DNA of 64,000 nt, from assembly GCF_013385175.1 (NCBI RefSeq), contig NZ_JABZEO010000009.1:62001-126000 (forward strand). Reading direction: 5' to 3'. Below, one piece after another: positions 10,544-21,841 of this stretch. This stretch comes from Allochromatium humboldtianum (GTDB lineage Bacteria > Pseudomonadota > Gammaproteobacteria > Chromatiales > Chromatiaceae). The notes beneath the pieces were generated by a model. That model saw only the letters and a list, made by a program, of their open reading frames with translations. It was not told the DNA's origin and made no database searches. Made by a program: the position numbers and the translations under genes. Each line of letters opens with the position of its first letter. Within the stretch, counting starts at the first letter, position 1.

Positions 10544-12956
10544 TGCGCTTCACAGTGTTGGACGAGCGCTTGCGCTTGGAGCGCGAACGCGATTTCTTGG
10601 GCGCAGGCTTGCCGGCATCGGTCAGGCCGCTTGAGTCGCTCTTGGCGGCGGCTTCCGAAGTCGGACGATCACCCGACGGGCCGCCCTGTCGCTTGCCGCG
10701 CTTGGGCTTCGCATCAGCCGGCACCGGCTCGCCGCCCGGCTTCGGCCCGCGACGTCCGGTCTTGGCCATCGGCTCGGCGAGCACGAAATCGATCTTGCGG
10801 TCATCCAGATTGACGGAGGCCACCTGCACCCGCAGCCGATCACCGAGACGATAGACCATGCCGGTGCGCTCGCCGTGCAGACGGTGCCCGATGGGGTCGA
10901 AGTGATAGAAGTCGTTGTCGAGTGCCGTGATATGCACCAGACCATCGACGTGGACCTCGTCGAGTTCGACGAAGATGCCGAACGAATTGACGCTGGTGAT
11001 GGTGCCGTCGAACTTCTCGCCCAGCTTGTCCTGCATGAATTCGCACTTGAGCCAGTCCTCGGCGTCGCGCGTGGCTTCATCGGCGCGGCGTTCGGTGCCC
11101 GAGCACCACTCGGCGGCCTGTTGCAGCTCGGTCTTGGTGTAATCGAGATCCGAGGCCGTACCGCCGGCGATCAGATGCTTGATGAGCCGGTGCACGACCA
11201 GATCCGGATAGCGCCGGATCGGCGAGGTGAAGTGCGTATAGGCGTCGAAGGCCAGTCCGAAGTGCCCGGCATTGTCGGTGCTGTACATGGCCTGCTGCAT
11301 CGAGCGCAGCAGCACGGTCTGGATCAGACGCCGGTCGGGACGCTCCTTGATCTGCTCCAGCAACGCGGCATAGTCCGCCGCCGTCGGCTTCTCGCCGCCC
11401 GGCAGCTTCAGCGCCAACTGCGCCAGGAACTCGCGCAGATCGTTGAGCTTTTCCTGACTCGGCAGATCATGGATGCGATAGATGCCCGGCAACCGCTTGC
11501 GCTGGAACTGGCGTGCCGCCGCGACGTTGGCGGCCAGCATGCACTCCTCGATCAGCTTGTGGGCATCATTGCGCACCAGCGGCACCACGGATTCGATCCG
11601 TCCCTGCTCGTTGAACAGGAATTTTGTTTCAGTGGTGTCGAAGTCGATCGCTCCGCGCTCGGCGCGTGCGGCCTGGAGCGCCTGATAGAGCTGATAGAGC
11701 TCGTGCAGATGCGGCAGGATCTCGGCGAAGCGTTCGCACAGCTCGCCATCGCCGTCGACCACCATGGCCGCGACCTGATCATAGGTCAGTCGCGCCTGCG
11801 AGCGCATCACCGCCTCGAAGAAGCGGGTGCGTGTGACCTGACCCTCACGATTCACATACAGCTCGGCCGTCATGCACAGCCGGTCGACATGCGGATTGAG
11901 CGAACAGAGTCCGTTGGACAGCACCTCGGGCAGCATCGGGACGACGCGATCGGGGAAATAGACCGAGTTGCCGCGTGAAAACGCCTCGCGGTCGAGCGCG
12001 GTGCTGGGGCGCACATAGCTGGAGACATCGGCGATACAGACCAGCAGCTTCCAGCCCTTGGGCTTGCGCTCACAGTAGACGGCATCGTCGAAGTCGCGCG
12101 CATCGGCCCCGTCGATCGTCACCAGCGGCAACTGACGCAGATCGACACGCCCGGTCTTGGCTGCTTCCGGTACGTCCTCGCTCAAGCCGGCGACCTCGGC
12201 CATGACCTCATCCGGCCACTCGACCGGCAGGTTGTGGGCGCGGATGGCGATGTCGGTCTCCATGCCGGGGGCCAGATGATCGCCGAGCACCTCGCGAATC
12301 CGTCCGATCGGCTGGGTGCGCTGGGTCGGCTGATCCGTGATGTCGGCCATCACGATCTGCCCCTGCTCGGCGCCTTCGAGCCGGTCGCTGGGGATGATGA
12401 TGTCGTGGGTGAGCCGCTTGTGGTCCGGTACCACAAAACCGACGCCACTCTCCTTATATAAACGTCCCACGACGCTGTGGGTGTTGCGTTCCAGGATCTC
12501 GACGACCGCGCCTTCGAGCCGTCCGCGCCGGTCGCGCCCGGCGACCCGCACCACCACCCGATCACCGTGGAAGAGCGCGCGCATCTCCTTGGGATAGAGA
12601 TAGAGATCGTCCCCGCCCTCATCGGGCCGCACGAAGCCGAAACCGTCGGGATGCCCGATGACGCGCCCGGCGATCAGGTCGCGACTGTTGACCGGGCAGA
12701 AGGCCTGGTTGCGATTGCGCACCAGTTGGCCATCGCGGACCATGGCCCCGAGACGGCGTTCGAGCGCGATCAGATCCTGTTCGTCAGAGAGCGCGAGTGC
12801 GGCGGCGATCTCGTCGAACGCGAGCGGCGCGCCGTGATTGGCCAGGGTTTCGAGGATGAACTCCCGGCTCGGGATGGGGTTAGCGTACTTCCTCGCCTCG
12901 CGTTGGCGATGGGGGTCCGCGCTCTTGGCAGGTGTGGCTGATCGGCGTTTGGTCAC
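10536..12956 (-). CDS. rnr: exoribonuclease R
   Basis: 3'-5' hydrolytic exoribonuclease that degrades structured RNA. The 806-residue protein begins near the conserved YANPIPSREFILE, has cold-shock domains, an RNB catalytic domain with acidic residues in DGADARDFDDAVYCE, an S1 domain (FDGTITSVNSFGIFVEL) and a Lys/Arg-rich basic tail typical of RNase R. The start is the GTG at 12956; no strong ribosome-binding site is visible, and no ATG lies near it. The gene diverges from the tRNA-Leu promoter. The overlap with rlmB indicates co-translation. Confidence 0.97.
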   Translation of the reverse strand: MTKRRSATPAKSADPHRQREARKYANPIPSREFILETLANHGAPLAFDEIAAALALSDEQDLIALERRLGAMVRDGQLVRNRNQAFCPVNSRDLIAGRVIGHPDGFGFVRPDEGGDDLYLYPKEMRALFHGDRVVVRVAGRDRRGRLEGAVVEILERNTHSVVGRLYKESGVGFVVPDHKRLTHDIIIPSDRLEGAEQGQIVMADITDQPTQRTQPIGRIREVLGDHLAPGMETDIAIRAHNLPVEWPDEVMAEVAGLSEDVPEAAKTGRVDLRQLPLVTIDGADARDFDDAVYCERKPKGWKLLVCIADVSSYVRPSTALDREAFSRGNSVYFPDRVVPMLPEVLSNGLCSLNPHVDRLCMTAELYVNREGQVTRTRFFEAVMRSQARLTYDQVAAMVVDGDGELCERFAEILPHLHELYQLYQALQAARAERGAIDFDTTETKFLFNEQGRIESVVPLVRNDAHKLIEECMLAANVAAARQFQRKRLPGIYRIHDLPSQEKLNDLREFLAQLALKLPGGEKPTAADYAALLEQIKERPDRRLIQTVLLRSMQQAMYSTDNAGHFGLAFDAYTHFTSPIRRYPDLVVHRLIKHLIAGGTASDLDYTKTELQQAAEWCSGTERRADEATRDAEDWLKCEFMQDKLGEKFDGTITSVNSFGIFVELDEVHVDGLVHITALDNDFYHFDPIGHRLHGERTGMVYRLGDRLRVQVASVNLDDRKIDFVLAEPMAKTGRRGPKPGGEPVPADAKPKRGKRQGGPSGDRPTSEAAAKSDSSGLTDAGKPAPKKSRSRSKRKRSSNTVKRND

Positions 12957-12995
12957 TATAGAGGAATCGTTGCGAAGAAAGTTGTTAGTTTACCC

Positions 12996-13024
12996 TTGAC
13001 AGGGCCGTCCTGTCTCACTAATAT
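12996..13024 (+). promoter_or_regulatory. strong sigma-70 promoter of tRNA-Leu with overlapping dyad
   Basis: Consensus -35 TTGACA (12996..13001), 17-base spacer, -10 TAATAT (13019..13024), followed by a GC-rich discriminator GCGCG typical of stable-RNA promoters. A 6-bp dyad GACAGG/CCTGTC (12998..13014) overlaps the -35 and spacer and could bind a regulator or simply be chance. Confidence 0.85.
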
Positions 13025-13073
13025 GCGCGTCTCCACTGGGGGCACGGCAAAAAAGCCAACGCAAACAGTGACT

Positions 13074-13160
13074 GCCGAGGTGGCGGAATTGGTAGACGCG
13101 CATGGTTCAGGTCCATGTGGGCGAAAGCTCGTGGAGGTTCGAGTCCTCTCCTCGGCACCA
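13074..13160 (+). tRNA. tRNA-Leu (anticodon CAG)
   Basis: Class II tRNA of 87 bases with encoded CCA. Acceptor GCCGAGG pairs with CCTCGGC, the anticodon arm CATGG-TTCAGGT-CCATG carries CAG (reads CUG), the variable arm is long as expected for Leu, and the T-arm contains GGTTCGAGTCC. Promoter upstream and terminator downstream frame it as a single-gene unit. Confidence 0.97.
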
Positions 13161-13188
13161 AAAATTCCGCAATCACCCATGAGGGTGA

Positions 13189-14646
<1,458 letters not shown>

Positions 14647-14676
14647 GCCCGACATCTCAGCTCGCACGGACGTCAA

Positions 14677-14779
14677 GGCTTGGGGCGCCGGCATCGGGGG
14701 AGGGGCGACCGCATGGAGGCGGTCGTCAAGCCTACAGGGATGTATTCACGGCGCCCCCCCGATGCCGGCACCCCAAGCC
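14677..14779 (+). repeat. palindromic intergenic repeat, copy 1
   Basis: Two 24-base outer arms (14677..14700 and 14756..14779) are inverted repeats with a single mismatch. Inside lies a small hairpin (GACCGC/GCGGTC, 14707..14724) and a conserved core GTCGTCAAGCC plus GGATGTATTCACGGCG. The same architecture recurs inverted at 28776..28871, where the core differs at only a few positions, so this is a dispersed element and not a simple terminator. It sits between purB and ispH. Confidence 0.8.
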
Positions 14780-14868
14780 GCCCCCCTGGCAGGAACCCAG
14801 CCAAAGCTCAGAAAACCTTACTTTGGCTCTCTGTTTCAATCCGACAGCATCGCCTATCCTTGACGACC

Positions 14869-15834
14869 ATGACCTCGAACCAACACGCCCTCTCCATCGA
14901 ACTGGCCAACCCACGCGGCTTCTGCGCCGGCGTCGACCGCGCCATCGCCATCGTCGAGCGCGTACTCGAACGCTATGGCGCCCCCATCTACGTCCGCCAC
15001 GAAGTCGTACACAACCGCTTCGTCGTCGACGGACTGCGCGAACGCGGCGCCATCTTCATCGAGGAACTCGACGACGTACCGGACAATGCGACCCTGGTCT
15101 TCAGCGCCCACGGCGTGCCCCAGAGCGTGCGCCAGACCGCCGAAGCACGCGGTCTGCGGGTGTTCGACGCCACCTGCCCGCTCGTCACCAAGGTCCATCT
15201 GGAAGTCGCGCGCCACTGCAAGAACGGCGTGAGCGTGGTGCTCATCGGTCATCGCGGCCACCCCGAAGTCGAGGGCACGCTCGGCCAGTTCGTCGAGGCC
15301 GCTGACGGCGCCGCCATGCATCTGGTCGAGAAGGCCGCTGATGTCGAATCGCTGGTCGTCGCCGATCCCGAACGGCTGGCCTATGTCACCCAGACCACGC
15401 TGTCGATGGACGACAGCCGCGAGATCATCGCCGCGCTCCAGTCCCGCTTCCCGGCGATCCAGGGGCCGAAGAAGAGCGACATCTGCTACGCCACCCAGAA
15501 CCGCCAGGACGCCATCCGCGATCTGGCCCAACGCTGCGACCTGATGCTGGTGGTCGGCTCGCCGAACAGTTCCAACTCCAACCGGCTGCGCGAGCTGGCC
15601 GAGAAACAGGGCTGCGCCGCCTATCTGATCGACGGCCCCGAAGACATCCAGCGCGACTGGCTGAATGGCCGCGCGCGCATCGGCGTGACTGCCGGTGCAT
15701 CCGCCCCCGAGATCCTGGTCGAGCGCGTGATCGCCCAGCTCAAGAACTGGGGCGCCGGCGAGGTCATTGAGCAGGATGGCATCCGCGAGCAGGTCGTCTT
15801 CGCCCTGCCGCGCGAACTGGCGCAGGAGCAGTAA
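14869..15834 (+). CDS. ispH: 4-hydroxy-3-methylbut-2-enyl diphosphate reductase
   Basis: Last enzyme of the MEP isoprenoid pathway, an iron-sulfur protein converting HMBPP to IPP and DMAPP. The three cluster Cys are visible in [12 protein letters not shown] (Cys19), [12 protein letters not shown] and [10 protein letters not shown]; the proton-relay region is [12 protein letters not shown]. From ATG 14869 the product has 321 residues (E. coli 316). The open frame extends upstream through the palindromic repeat, but that portion is not protein-like. Translation signals are weak. Isoprenoid supply would feed quinones and, in a phototroph, carotenoids. Confidence 0.97.
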   Translation: MTSNQHALSIELANPRGFCAGVDRAIAIVERVLERYGAPIYVRHEVVHNRFVVDGLRERGAIFIEELDDVPDNATLVFSAHGVPQSVRQTAEARGLRVFDATCPLVTKVHLEVARHCKNGVSVVLIGHRGHPEVEGTLGQFVEAADGAAMHLVEKAADVESLVVADPERLAYVTQTTLSMDDSREIIAALQSRFPAIQGPKKSDICYATQNRQDAIRDLAQRCDLMLVVGSPNSSNSNRLRELAEKQGCAAYLIDGPEDIQRDWLNGRARIGVTAGASAPEILVERVIAQLKNWGAGEVIEQDGIREQVVFALPRELAQEQ

Positions 15835-15845
15835 TCAAAGCGATT

Positions 15846-15912
15846 TGAACCGCAAAGGCACGAAGAGCGCCAAGATTTGAATTTCTTCGTGTCCTTTGCG
15901 CCTTTGCGGTTC
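15846..15912. repeat. imperfect inverted repeat of the AACCGCAAAGG type
   Basis: Left arm 15846..15865 and right arm 15885..15912 are complementary, except that the right arm carries ten extra bases (a second AAAGG-type module). Such AACCGCAAAGGCGCAAAG-like elements are dispersed in many bacterial genomes. It fills most of the ispH-thiO gap, so it may also end ispH transcripts although no T-tract is present. Confidence 0.6.
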
Positions 15913-15938
15913 ACAACTATCAAACTCAGGGCACAGCG

Positions 15939-17024
15939 ATGCGGGATGTTCTGGTCATCGGCGGCGGCATCATCGGTCTGCTGACCGCGCGCGAACTGCG
16001 TCTGTCGGGCGCTGAGGTGACGCTGATCGAGATGGGAGAAACCGGACGCGAGTCCTCCTGGGCCGGCGGCGGCATCGTCTCGCCCCTCTATCCCTGGCGC
16101 ACGCCTGAGCCGATCACGGCGCTGTCGCGCTGGAGTCAGGGCGTCTATCCCGCTTTGACCACTCAGCTCCTTGACGAGACCGGGATCGATCCCGAATTCA
16201 CGATCAATGGGATGCTGGTCCTGGATGACGAGGATCTCGATCAGGCGCTCGGCTGGGGCGCGCGCCACAGCCAGCCGATCGAGATCCTCCAGGAACCGGC
16301 GCCGCACGCGATCGAACCCGAGTTGGGGCCGCGTCCGGCGCGTGCACTGCACCTGCCCGGCATCGCCCAGCTACGCCCGCCCCGGTTGTCGAAAGCGGTC
16401 CGGTGCGCGCTCGAAAAGCGTATCGATCTGCGCGAACGCGAGGAGGTGTGTGAACTGCTGGTCGAGCAGGGTCGGGTGCGCGGCGTGCGCACACCCAAGG
16501 GTCAGGTCGAGGCCCAGCGTGTCGTCATCTGCGCCGGCGCCTGGACCGCCAAGCTGCTCGAACAACTGGGCACACCGCCGGACATCCAGCCGGTACGCGG
16601 TCAGATGCTGCTGTTTCATGCCAAGCCGGGGCAGATCAATCACATCACGCTGCACGCCGGTCGCTATGCCATTCCGCGCCGCGACGGGCGCGTGCTCTTC
16701 GGCAGCACGCTCGAACACGCCGGATTCGTCAAGCGCACCACCGCCGAGGACAAGGAAGCCCTCTACCACGACGCCATCGACCTCTTCCCCGTGCTCAGAC
16801 GCACGCCGATCGAGGACCACTGGTCGGGACTGCGCCCCGGCTCGCCGAGCGGGATTCCCTACATCGGCGCCTATCCGGGGATCGAAGGACTGTATTTCAA
16901 CGCCGGACACTTCCGTAACGGTCTGGTCATGGGGCCGGCCTCGGCACGGCTCATGGTCGATCTCATGCTCGATCGCGAGCCGATCCTCGATCCGGCGCCC
17001 TATGCGTTGAACGCCAGTCGCTGA
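15939..17024 (+). CDS. thiO: glycine oxidase ThiO-type FAD oxidoreductase
   Basis: FAD-dependent amine oxidase of the DAO family; ThiO oxidises glycine to the imine used for the thiamine thiazole ring. The N-terminal dinucleotide motif VLVIGGGIIGLLTAREL is followed by ESSWAGGGIVSPLYPW, characteristic of ThiO, and by the C-terminal HWSGLRPGSPSGIPYIG and FNAGHFRNGLVMGP segments. Length 361 suits the family. No other thiazole gene is adjacent and no THI-box was seen upstream, so the role rests on family similarity. Related sarcosine or D-amino-acid oxidases are the main alternative. Confidence 0.87.
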   Translation: MRDVLVIGGGIIGLLTARELRLSGAEVTLIEMGETGRESSWAGGGIVSPLYPWRTPEPITALSRWSQGVYPALTTQLLDETGIDPEFTINGMLVLDDEDLDQALGWGARHSQPIEILQEPAPHAIEPELGPRPARALHLPGIAQLRPPRLSKAVRCALEKRIDLREREEVCELLVEQGRVRGVRTPKGQVEAQRVVICAGAWTAKLLEQLGTPPDIQPVRGQMLLFHAKPGQINHITLHAGRYAIPRRDGRVLFGSTLEHAGFVKRTTAEDKEALYHDAIDLFPVLRRTPIEDHWSGLRPGSPSGIPYIGAYPGIEGLYFNAGHFRNGLVMGPASARLMVDLMLDREPILDPAPYALNASR

Positions 17025-17055
17025 ACGCTGGCAACGGTCCATCGAGTGTCCGACA

Positions 17056-18717
17056 ATGCTCGGTACGACAGATGATTCTGACCTGCCCGCCATGCCTGAT
17101 GTGAAGCGACCGCTACCGATCAGCATCCAGACCTTCCGCAAGCTGCGCGAGGGTGGTTTCTGTTATGTGGATAAAACCGCACACCTCGCTACCCTGACGC
17201 AAGACAACGGCGCCTATTTCCTATCGCGCCCGCGCCGGTTCGGCAAGAGCCTGCTGCTCGATACGCTCAAAGAACTGTTCGAGGGCAGCGAGGAACTCTT
17301 TCGCGGACTGTACATCCATGACCACTGGGACTGGGAACAGCGCCATCCGGTGATCGTGCTGGATTTCGCCGCCGGGGTGATCGACAGCCGCGCGGCACTG
17401 GATCAACGCATCCGGCGCTTGATAGAGAACAATGGCGAGCGTCTCGGCATCGAATGTGACTGGCACAACAACGATATTCCGGGCTGTTTCGGTGATCTGA
17501 TTCGCCACGCCCACACGCACTACGGCCAGCCGGTCGTGGTCCTGGTCGACGAATACGACAAACCGATCCTCGACAACATCGACCACCCCGAGCGCGCCGC
17601 CGAGATCCGCGAGGGACTCAAGAATCTCTACTCGGTGCTCAAGGCCCAGGATGCCTATCTGCGCTTCGTCTTCATGACCGGCGTGACCAAGTTCAGCAAG
17701 GTCAGTCTGTTCTCGGGACTCAATCAGCTCAACGACATCACGCTGGACCCCAGGTTCGCGACCATTTGCGGTTATACGCAACAGGATCTCGAAAACACCT
17801 TTGGCCCCCACTTGCAGGGCGTCGATCGGGACGAGGTCCGACGCTGGTACAACGGCTATTCCTTCCTCGGTGAGCCGGTCTACAACCCCTATGACATCCT
17901 GCTGTTCATCGACAAGGGCCATAGCTTCCGCAACTACTGGTTCGAGACCGGCAGCCCGAGTTTTCTGATCAAGCTGTTCCAGTGCCGGCGCTACTTCCTG
18001 CCCAGTCTGGAGCAGATCGAAGTCAGCGAGGAGATCCTCGATTCCTTCGATATCGAGCGCATCAATCCCATCACCCTGCTGTTTCAGAGCGGCTATCTGA
18101 CGGTGGAGTCGACCGAGCAGACCTGGGGTGAACTGACCTTTCGGCTGCGGATACCGAATCAGGAAGTACGCACCGCGTTGAACAATCAGTTCATCGACGC
18201 CTATGCCGACATCAGCATCGAACGCCTGCGCTACAAAGCGGGCTTGGGCGAGGCACTGACCCAGGGTGATCTGCCGGCGCTGGTCGCGGCCATCAAACGG
18301 CTGTTTGCCGGTATCCCCTGGCGCAATTTCACCGGCAATGATCTGCCCGAGTCCGAAGGCTACTATGCCAGTGTGCTCTATGCCTTCCTCGCCAGTCTCA
18401 ATGCCGAGATCATCCCCGAAGACCTGACCAATCACGGACAGGCGGATCTGACGGTGCGGATCGCCGGCTACACCTATGTCATGGAATTCAAGCTCGACCG
18501 GGGCGCGGCCGCCTCGAAGGTCGTGGCTGATGAAGCGGAGACGGCGGCCGAAGCCGAGCCGGCTGAAGTGTCCAACCCGGCCTTAGCGCAGATCCATGCG
18601 CGCGGCTATAGCGAGAAGTATCGCGGCACGCCTGGGCAGGGGCTGTTCGAGGTCGGGTTGGTCTTTGGAAGCGCGGCGCGCAATCTGATACAGGCCGACT
18701 GGCGGCGCGTGGCCTGA
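17056..18717 (+). CDS. AAA-ATPase-like protein with C-terminal PD-(D/E)XK nuclease domain
   Basis: Belongs to the widespread PF09820/PF08011-type ATPase-nuclease family of unknown role. The N-terminal part begins PLPISIQTFRKLREGGFCYVDKT, with a degenerate Walker A SRPRRFGKSLLL, a Walker B-like VVVLVDEYDKPI and the YNGYSF segment. The last 130 residues contain GQADLTVRIAGYTYVMEFKLDRG, matching the nuclease core (Asp, then Glu-x-Lys). The first ATG is at 17056; one at 17092 gives the more typical beginning MPDVKRPLPIS, and neither has a good ribosome-binding site. It lies alone between thiO and convergent folC. Defence or toxin functions have been suggested for such families, but nothing here proves one. 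Confidence 0.85.
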   Translation: MLGTTDDSDLPAMPDVKRPLPISIQTFRKLREGGFCYVDKTAHLATLTQDNGAYFLSRPRRFGKSLLLDTLKELFEGSEELFRGLYIHDHWDWEQRHPVIVLDFAAGVIDSRAALDQRIRRLIENNGERLGIECDWHNNDIPGCFGDLIRHAHTHYGQPVVVLVDEYDKPILDNIDHPERAAEIREGLKNLYSVLKAQDAYLRFVFMTGVTKFSKVSLFSGLNQLNDITLDPRFATICGYTQQDLENTFGPHLQGVDRDEVRRWYNGYSFLGEPVYNPYDILLFIDKGHSFRNYWFETGSPSFLIKLFQCRRYFLPSLEQIEVSEEILDSFDIERINPITLLFQSGYLTVESTEQTWGELTFRLRIPNQEVRTALNNQFIDAYADISIERLRYKAGLGEALTQGDLPALVAAIKRLFAGIPWRNFTGNDLPESEGYYASVLYAFLASLNAEIIPEDLTNHGQADLTVRIAGYTYVMEFKLDRGAAASKVVADEAETAAEAEPAEVSNPALAQIHARGYSEKYRGTPGQGLFEVGLVFGSAARNLIQADWRRVA

Positions 18718-18729
18718 ACGCCGCGCGTT

Positions 18730-20010
18730 CTATACCGGACAGGCCGGATGTCGAAGCGCCTGCCCGACCGTCGTGAACGAGCCGACGATCAGCAGCGCAT
18801 CGCCGGGCACGGATTCGGCTAAAGCGGCCCCGATCGCCTCGGCGACGTTTCCAAAGGCGCCGCGCCGGTTCGCACCGATCAGTCCATCCAGGCGTGCGCT
18901 CAATCGGTCGACCGGCAGGGCGCGCGCGTCCTCGCTCTGAGCCAGATACCAGTCGTTCACGTATTCGCGAATCGGCGTAACGAGACGTTCAGGGTTCTTG
19001 TCGGCCAGCACCGCGATCACGGCACGCAAGCGTCCGGGACAGGCGAAATCACGCAGATTGGCGGCCAGTGCTTCAGCGGCTTCGCCATTGTGAGCGACAT
19101 CCAGAATCCAGGTGACGGCGCTCGGCATGACCTGGAAACGTCCCGGCAGACGTGCCCGCTGCAAACCGGCACGGATGGCGTTGACCGGAACCGGGAGCCG
19201 TTCGCGCAAGGCTGTCAGGGCCACGATGGCGGCGGTGGCGTTGTCGAGTTGGAAAGGCCCACGCAGCGCCGGGATCGGAAGCGCCAGCCGCTGTCCATCC
19301 GGCCCGGTCCAGATCCAGCCCTCGGTCGTGCGTGCATGGCCGAGTTCGCGCCCGAGCTGGAGCGCCAGCGCGCCGATTCGCGCGGCTTCCGCGCGCAGTG
19401 TCTCGGGTGCGTCGCGCTGACCGATGATCGCCGGACGTCCGGGGCGGAAGATCCCGGCCTTCTCGCGCGCGATCGACTCCAGGCTGTCGCCCAGCCAGTC
19501 GGTGTGATCCAGACCGATGCTGGTCACGACGGACACATCGGCGTCGATCAGGTTGACCGCATCGAGACGCCCGCCGAGTCCGACCTCCAGCACCACCAGA
19601 TCCGGCCGGGCACGGGCGAAGATGTCGAGTGCCGCCAGGGTGCCGAACTCGAAATAGGTCAGCGAGATCCCCTCGCGCGCCCGGTCGATGCGCTCGAAGG
19701 ATTCGCACAGCGTCTCATCCGCGACCGGCACGCCGTCGAGCCGCACCCGCTCGTTGTAGCGGCACAGATGCGGCGAGGTATAGACACCGCATCGATAACC
19801 GACCGCGAGTGCCATCGACTCGATCATGGCCACCGTCGAGCCCTTGCCGTTGGTGCCGCCGACCGTGATCACCGGACAGGGCAGGCGCCCGCCCTCCGGA
19901 GCCAGCCGCGCCCACACTGTCCCGACCCGCTCCAGCCCCAGATCCATCCGGCTCGGATGCAGACTCGACTGCCAGTCCAGCCAGTCGTCGAGCGTCGCGA
20001 AACGCGCCAT
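18730..20010 (-). CDS. folC: bifunctional folylpolyglutamate/dihydrofolate synthase
   Basis: Mur-ligase-type enzyme that makes dihydrofolate from dihydropteroate and adds glutamate tails. Visible: P-loop VGGTNGKGSTVAMIES, the folate region YTSPHLCRYNERVR, the LEVGLGGRLDAVN metal segment, the SIGLDHTDWLG motif and C-terminal DVAHNGEA. ATG 20010 (MARFATLDDWLDWQ) is preferred; an in-frame TTG at 20034 is possible and would almost abut the accD stop. Either way accD-folC is one unit, the usual order in this phylum. Confidence 0.95.
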   Translation of the reverse strand: MARFATLDDWLDWQSSLHPSRMDLGLERVGTVWARLAPEGGRLPCPVITVGGTNGKGSTVAMIESMALAVGYRCGVYTSPHLCRYNERVRLDGVPVADETLCESFERIDRAREGISLTYFEFGTLAALDIFARARPDLVVLEVGLGGRLDAVNLIDADVSVVTSIGLDHTDWLGDSLESIAREKAGIFRPGRPAIIGQRDAPETLRAEAARIGALALQLGRELGHARTTEGWIWTGPDGQRLALPIPALRGPFQLDNATAAIVALTALRERLPVPVNAIRAGLQRARLPGRFQVMPSAVTWILDVAHNGEAAEALAANLRDFACPGRLRAVIAVLADKNPERLVTPIREYVNDWYLAQSEDARALPVDRLSARLDGLIGANRRGAFGNVAEAIGAALAESVPGDALLIVGSFTTVGQALRHPACPV

Positions 20011-20036
20011 ATCCGTCGTCACCGTCGTACCCAAAC

Positions 20037-20990
20037 TCAGACCGGCACCACGGTCCGGCAGTAACGCGGACGGTGCATCAGCAGCGCCAGCAGATCCGCC
20101 AGCCGTTCGCGCAGATCGCGCCGGTCGATGATCATGTCGAGCGCGCCCTTGTCCAGCAGGAACTCACTGCGCTGGAAGCCTTCGGGCAACTGCTCGCGCA
20201 CCGTCTGCTCGATGACGCGCGGACCGGCGAAGCCGATCAGGGCATTGGGTTCGGCGACATTGATGTCACCGAGCATCGCCAGACTCGCCGAGACGCCGCC
20301 CATGGTCGGATCGGTCATCACCGAGATGAAGGGCAAAGAGCGCTCGCGCATCCGGGCGAGTGCCGCGCTGGTCTTGGCCATCTGCATCAGCGAGAACAGG
20401 CTCTCCTGCATCCGCGCCCCGCCGCTGGCCGAGAAGCAGACATAGGGCGCGTCATGCTCGATCGCCGCCTCCACACCGCGCACGAAGCGTTCGCCGACCA
20501 CCGAGCCCATCGACCCGCCCATGAAGCCGAACTCGAAGGCCGCCGCCACGATGGGCGCGTCCTTGAGCCGACCGCGCATCACGATCAGCGCCTCCTTCTC
20601 GGAGGACTGTTTCTGGGCGGCGGCGAGCCGGTCCTTGTATTTCTTCAGATCCTTGAACTTGAGCGGATCGAGCGATTCGAGATCGGCGCCGATTTCCTCG
20701 CGACAATCGGCATCGAGAAAGGCTTCAAGCCGCCGGCGCGCGCTCAGACGGTTGTGATGCCCGCACTTGGGACAGACCTCCAGATTGCGCTCCAACTCGG
20801 CGCGATAGAGGATGGCGCTACAGCCCGGACACTTGGCCCAGACGCCCTCGGGCACGGCACGCTTGGTGTTGGCATCGATACGGATGCGGTCGGGGATGAG
20901 CTTCTCGAACCAGCTCTTGCCCTTGTCCATGGCCTGCTTCACGGTGGCGGTGGCCTGGGCCTGGACCTTGGATTTGGTGGATTCTTCCAT
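20037..20990 (-). CDS. accD: acetyl-CoA carboxylase carboxyltransferase subunit beta
   Basis: Forms the carboxyltransferase with AccA and makes malonyl-CoA for fatty acid synthesis. The zinc ribbon is complete (CPGC then CPKC with GVWAKCPGC and [14 protein letters not shown]), followed by the crotonase-like core with [16 protein letters not shown] and [23 protein letters not shown]. The 317 residues include about 20 extra N-terminal residues compared with E. coli; ATG at 20930 ([16 protein letters not shown]) is an alternative start. It lies between trpA and folC, a conserved gammaproteobacterial order. Confidence 0.96.
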   Translation of the reverse strand: MEESTKSKVQAQATATVKQAMDKGKSWFEKLIPDRIRIDANTKRAVPEGVWAKCPGCSAILYRAELERNLEVCPKCGHHNRLSARRRLEAFLDADCREEIGADLESLDPLKFKDLKKYKDRLAAAQKQSSEKEALIVMRGRLKDAPIVAAAFEFGFMGGSMGSVVGERFVRGVEAAIEHDAPYVCFSASGGARMQESLFSLMQMAKTSAALARMRERSLPFISVMTDPTMGGVSASLAMLGDINVAEPNALIGFAGPRVIEQTVREQLPEGFQRSEFLLDKGALDMIIDRRDLRERLADLLALLMHRPRYCRTVVPV

Positions 20991-21035
20991 CGTCGTTGGT
21001 GTGCTCTGGACCTTGGTTGCAGTGTGGGTCGCCGA

Positions 21036-21841
21036 TCAGCGCGCCCCGTCGATCGCCGTGCGCAGCTCGGCCAGGAAGGCCGCAACCGTCTCGGGGATGC
21101 GCTCGGGCGTCTCGGCGAGCGCCTCGATCCGCCCGACGATGGCGCTGCCGACGATCACGGCATCGGCGACCTCGGCCACGCGCGCGGCGGTCTCGGCATC
21201 GCGGATGCCGAAGCCGACCCCAACCGGCAGCTCGACCGCCGACCGGATACGCGCCAGATGCTCAGCCACATCCGCCGTGTCGAGATTCGCCGCGCCGGTC
21301 ACGCCCTTGACCGAGACGTAATAGACGAAGCCCGAGGCCACGCCGCCGATACGCTTGATTCGATCATCGGTCGAGGTCGGTGCCAGCAGATAGACCAGAT
21401 CCAGCCCCTGCGCTTTCAGCGTCGTCACCAGCTCATGCCCCTCTTCGGGCGGCACATCGACGATCAGTGCGCCATCGACTCCAGCCGCCTGAGCGCGTTC
21501 GGCGAACGCGGCATAGCCCATGATCTCGATCGGATTGAGATAGCCCATGAGCACCACGGGCGTCTCGCTGTCGCGCTCGCGGAACGCACGCACCATCTCC
21601 AGCACATCGGCCAGACGCACGCCCTGAGCCAGTGCGCGTTCGGTCGCGCGCTGGATCACCGGACCATCGGCCATCGGATCGGAGAAGGGCACGCCCAGTT
21701 CGATGATGTCGGCGCCGGCCGCGACCATGGCGTGCATCAGCGGCACCGTGGTCGCCGGCCCCGGATCGCCGGCGGTGACGAAGGGAACCAGCGCGGTACG
21801 ACCCTGCGCCTTCAGTTGTTCGAAACGCTGTGCGATGCGGC

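Noticed and set aside
15835-15938. Possible thiamine riboswitch before thiO
   Set aside because: The sequence is explained by the AACCGCAAAGG inverted repeat and shows no THI-box conserved segments.
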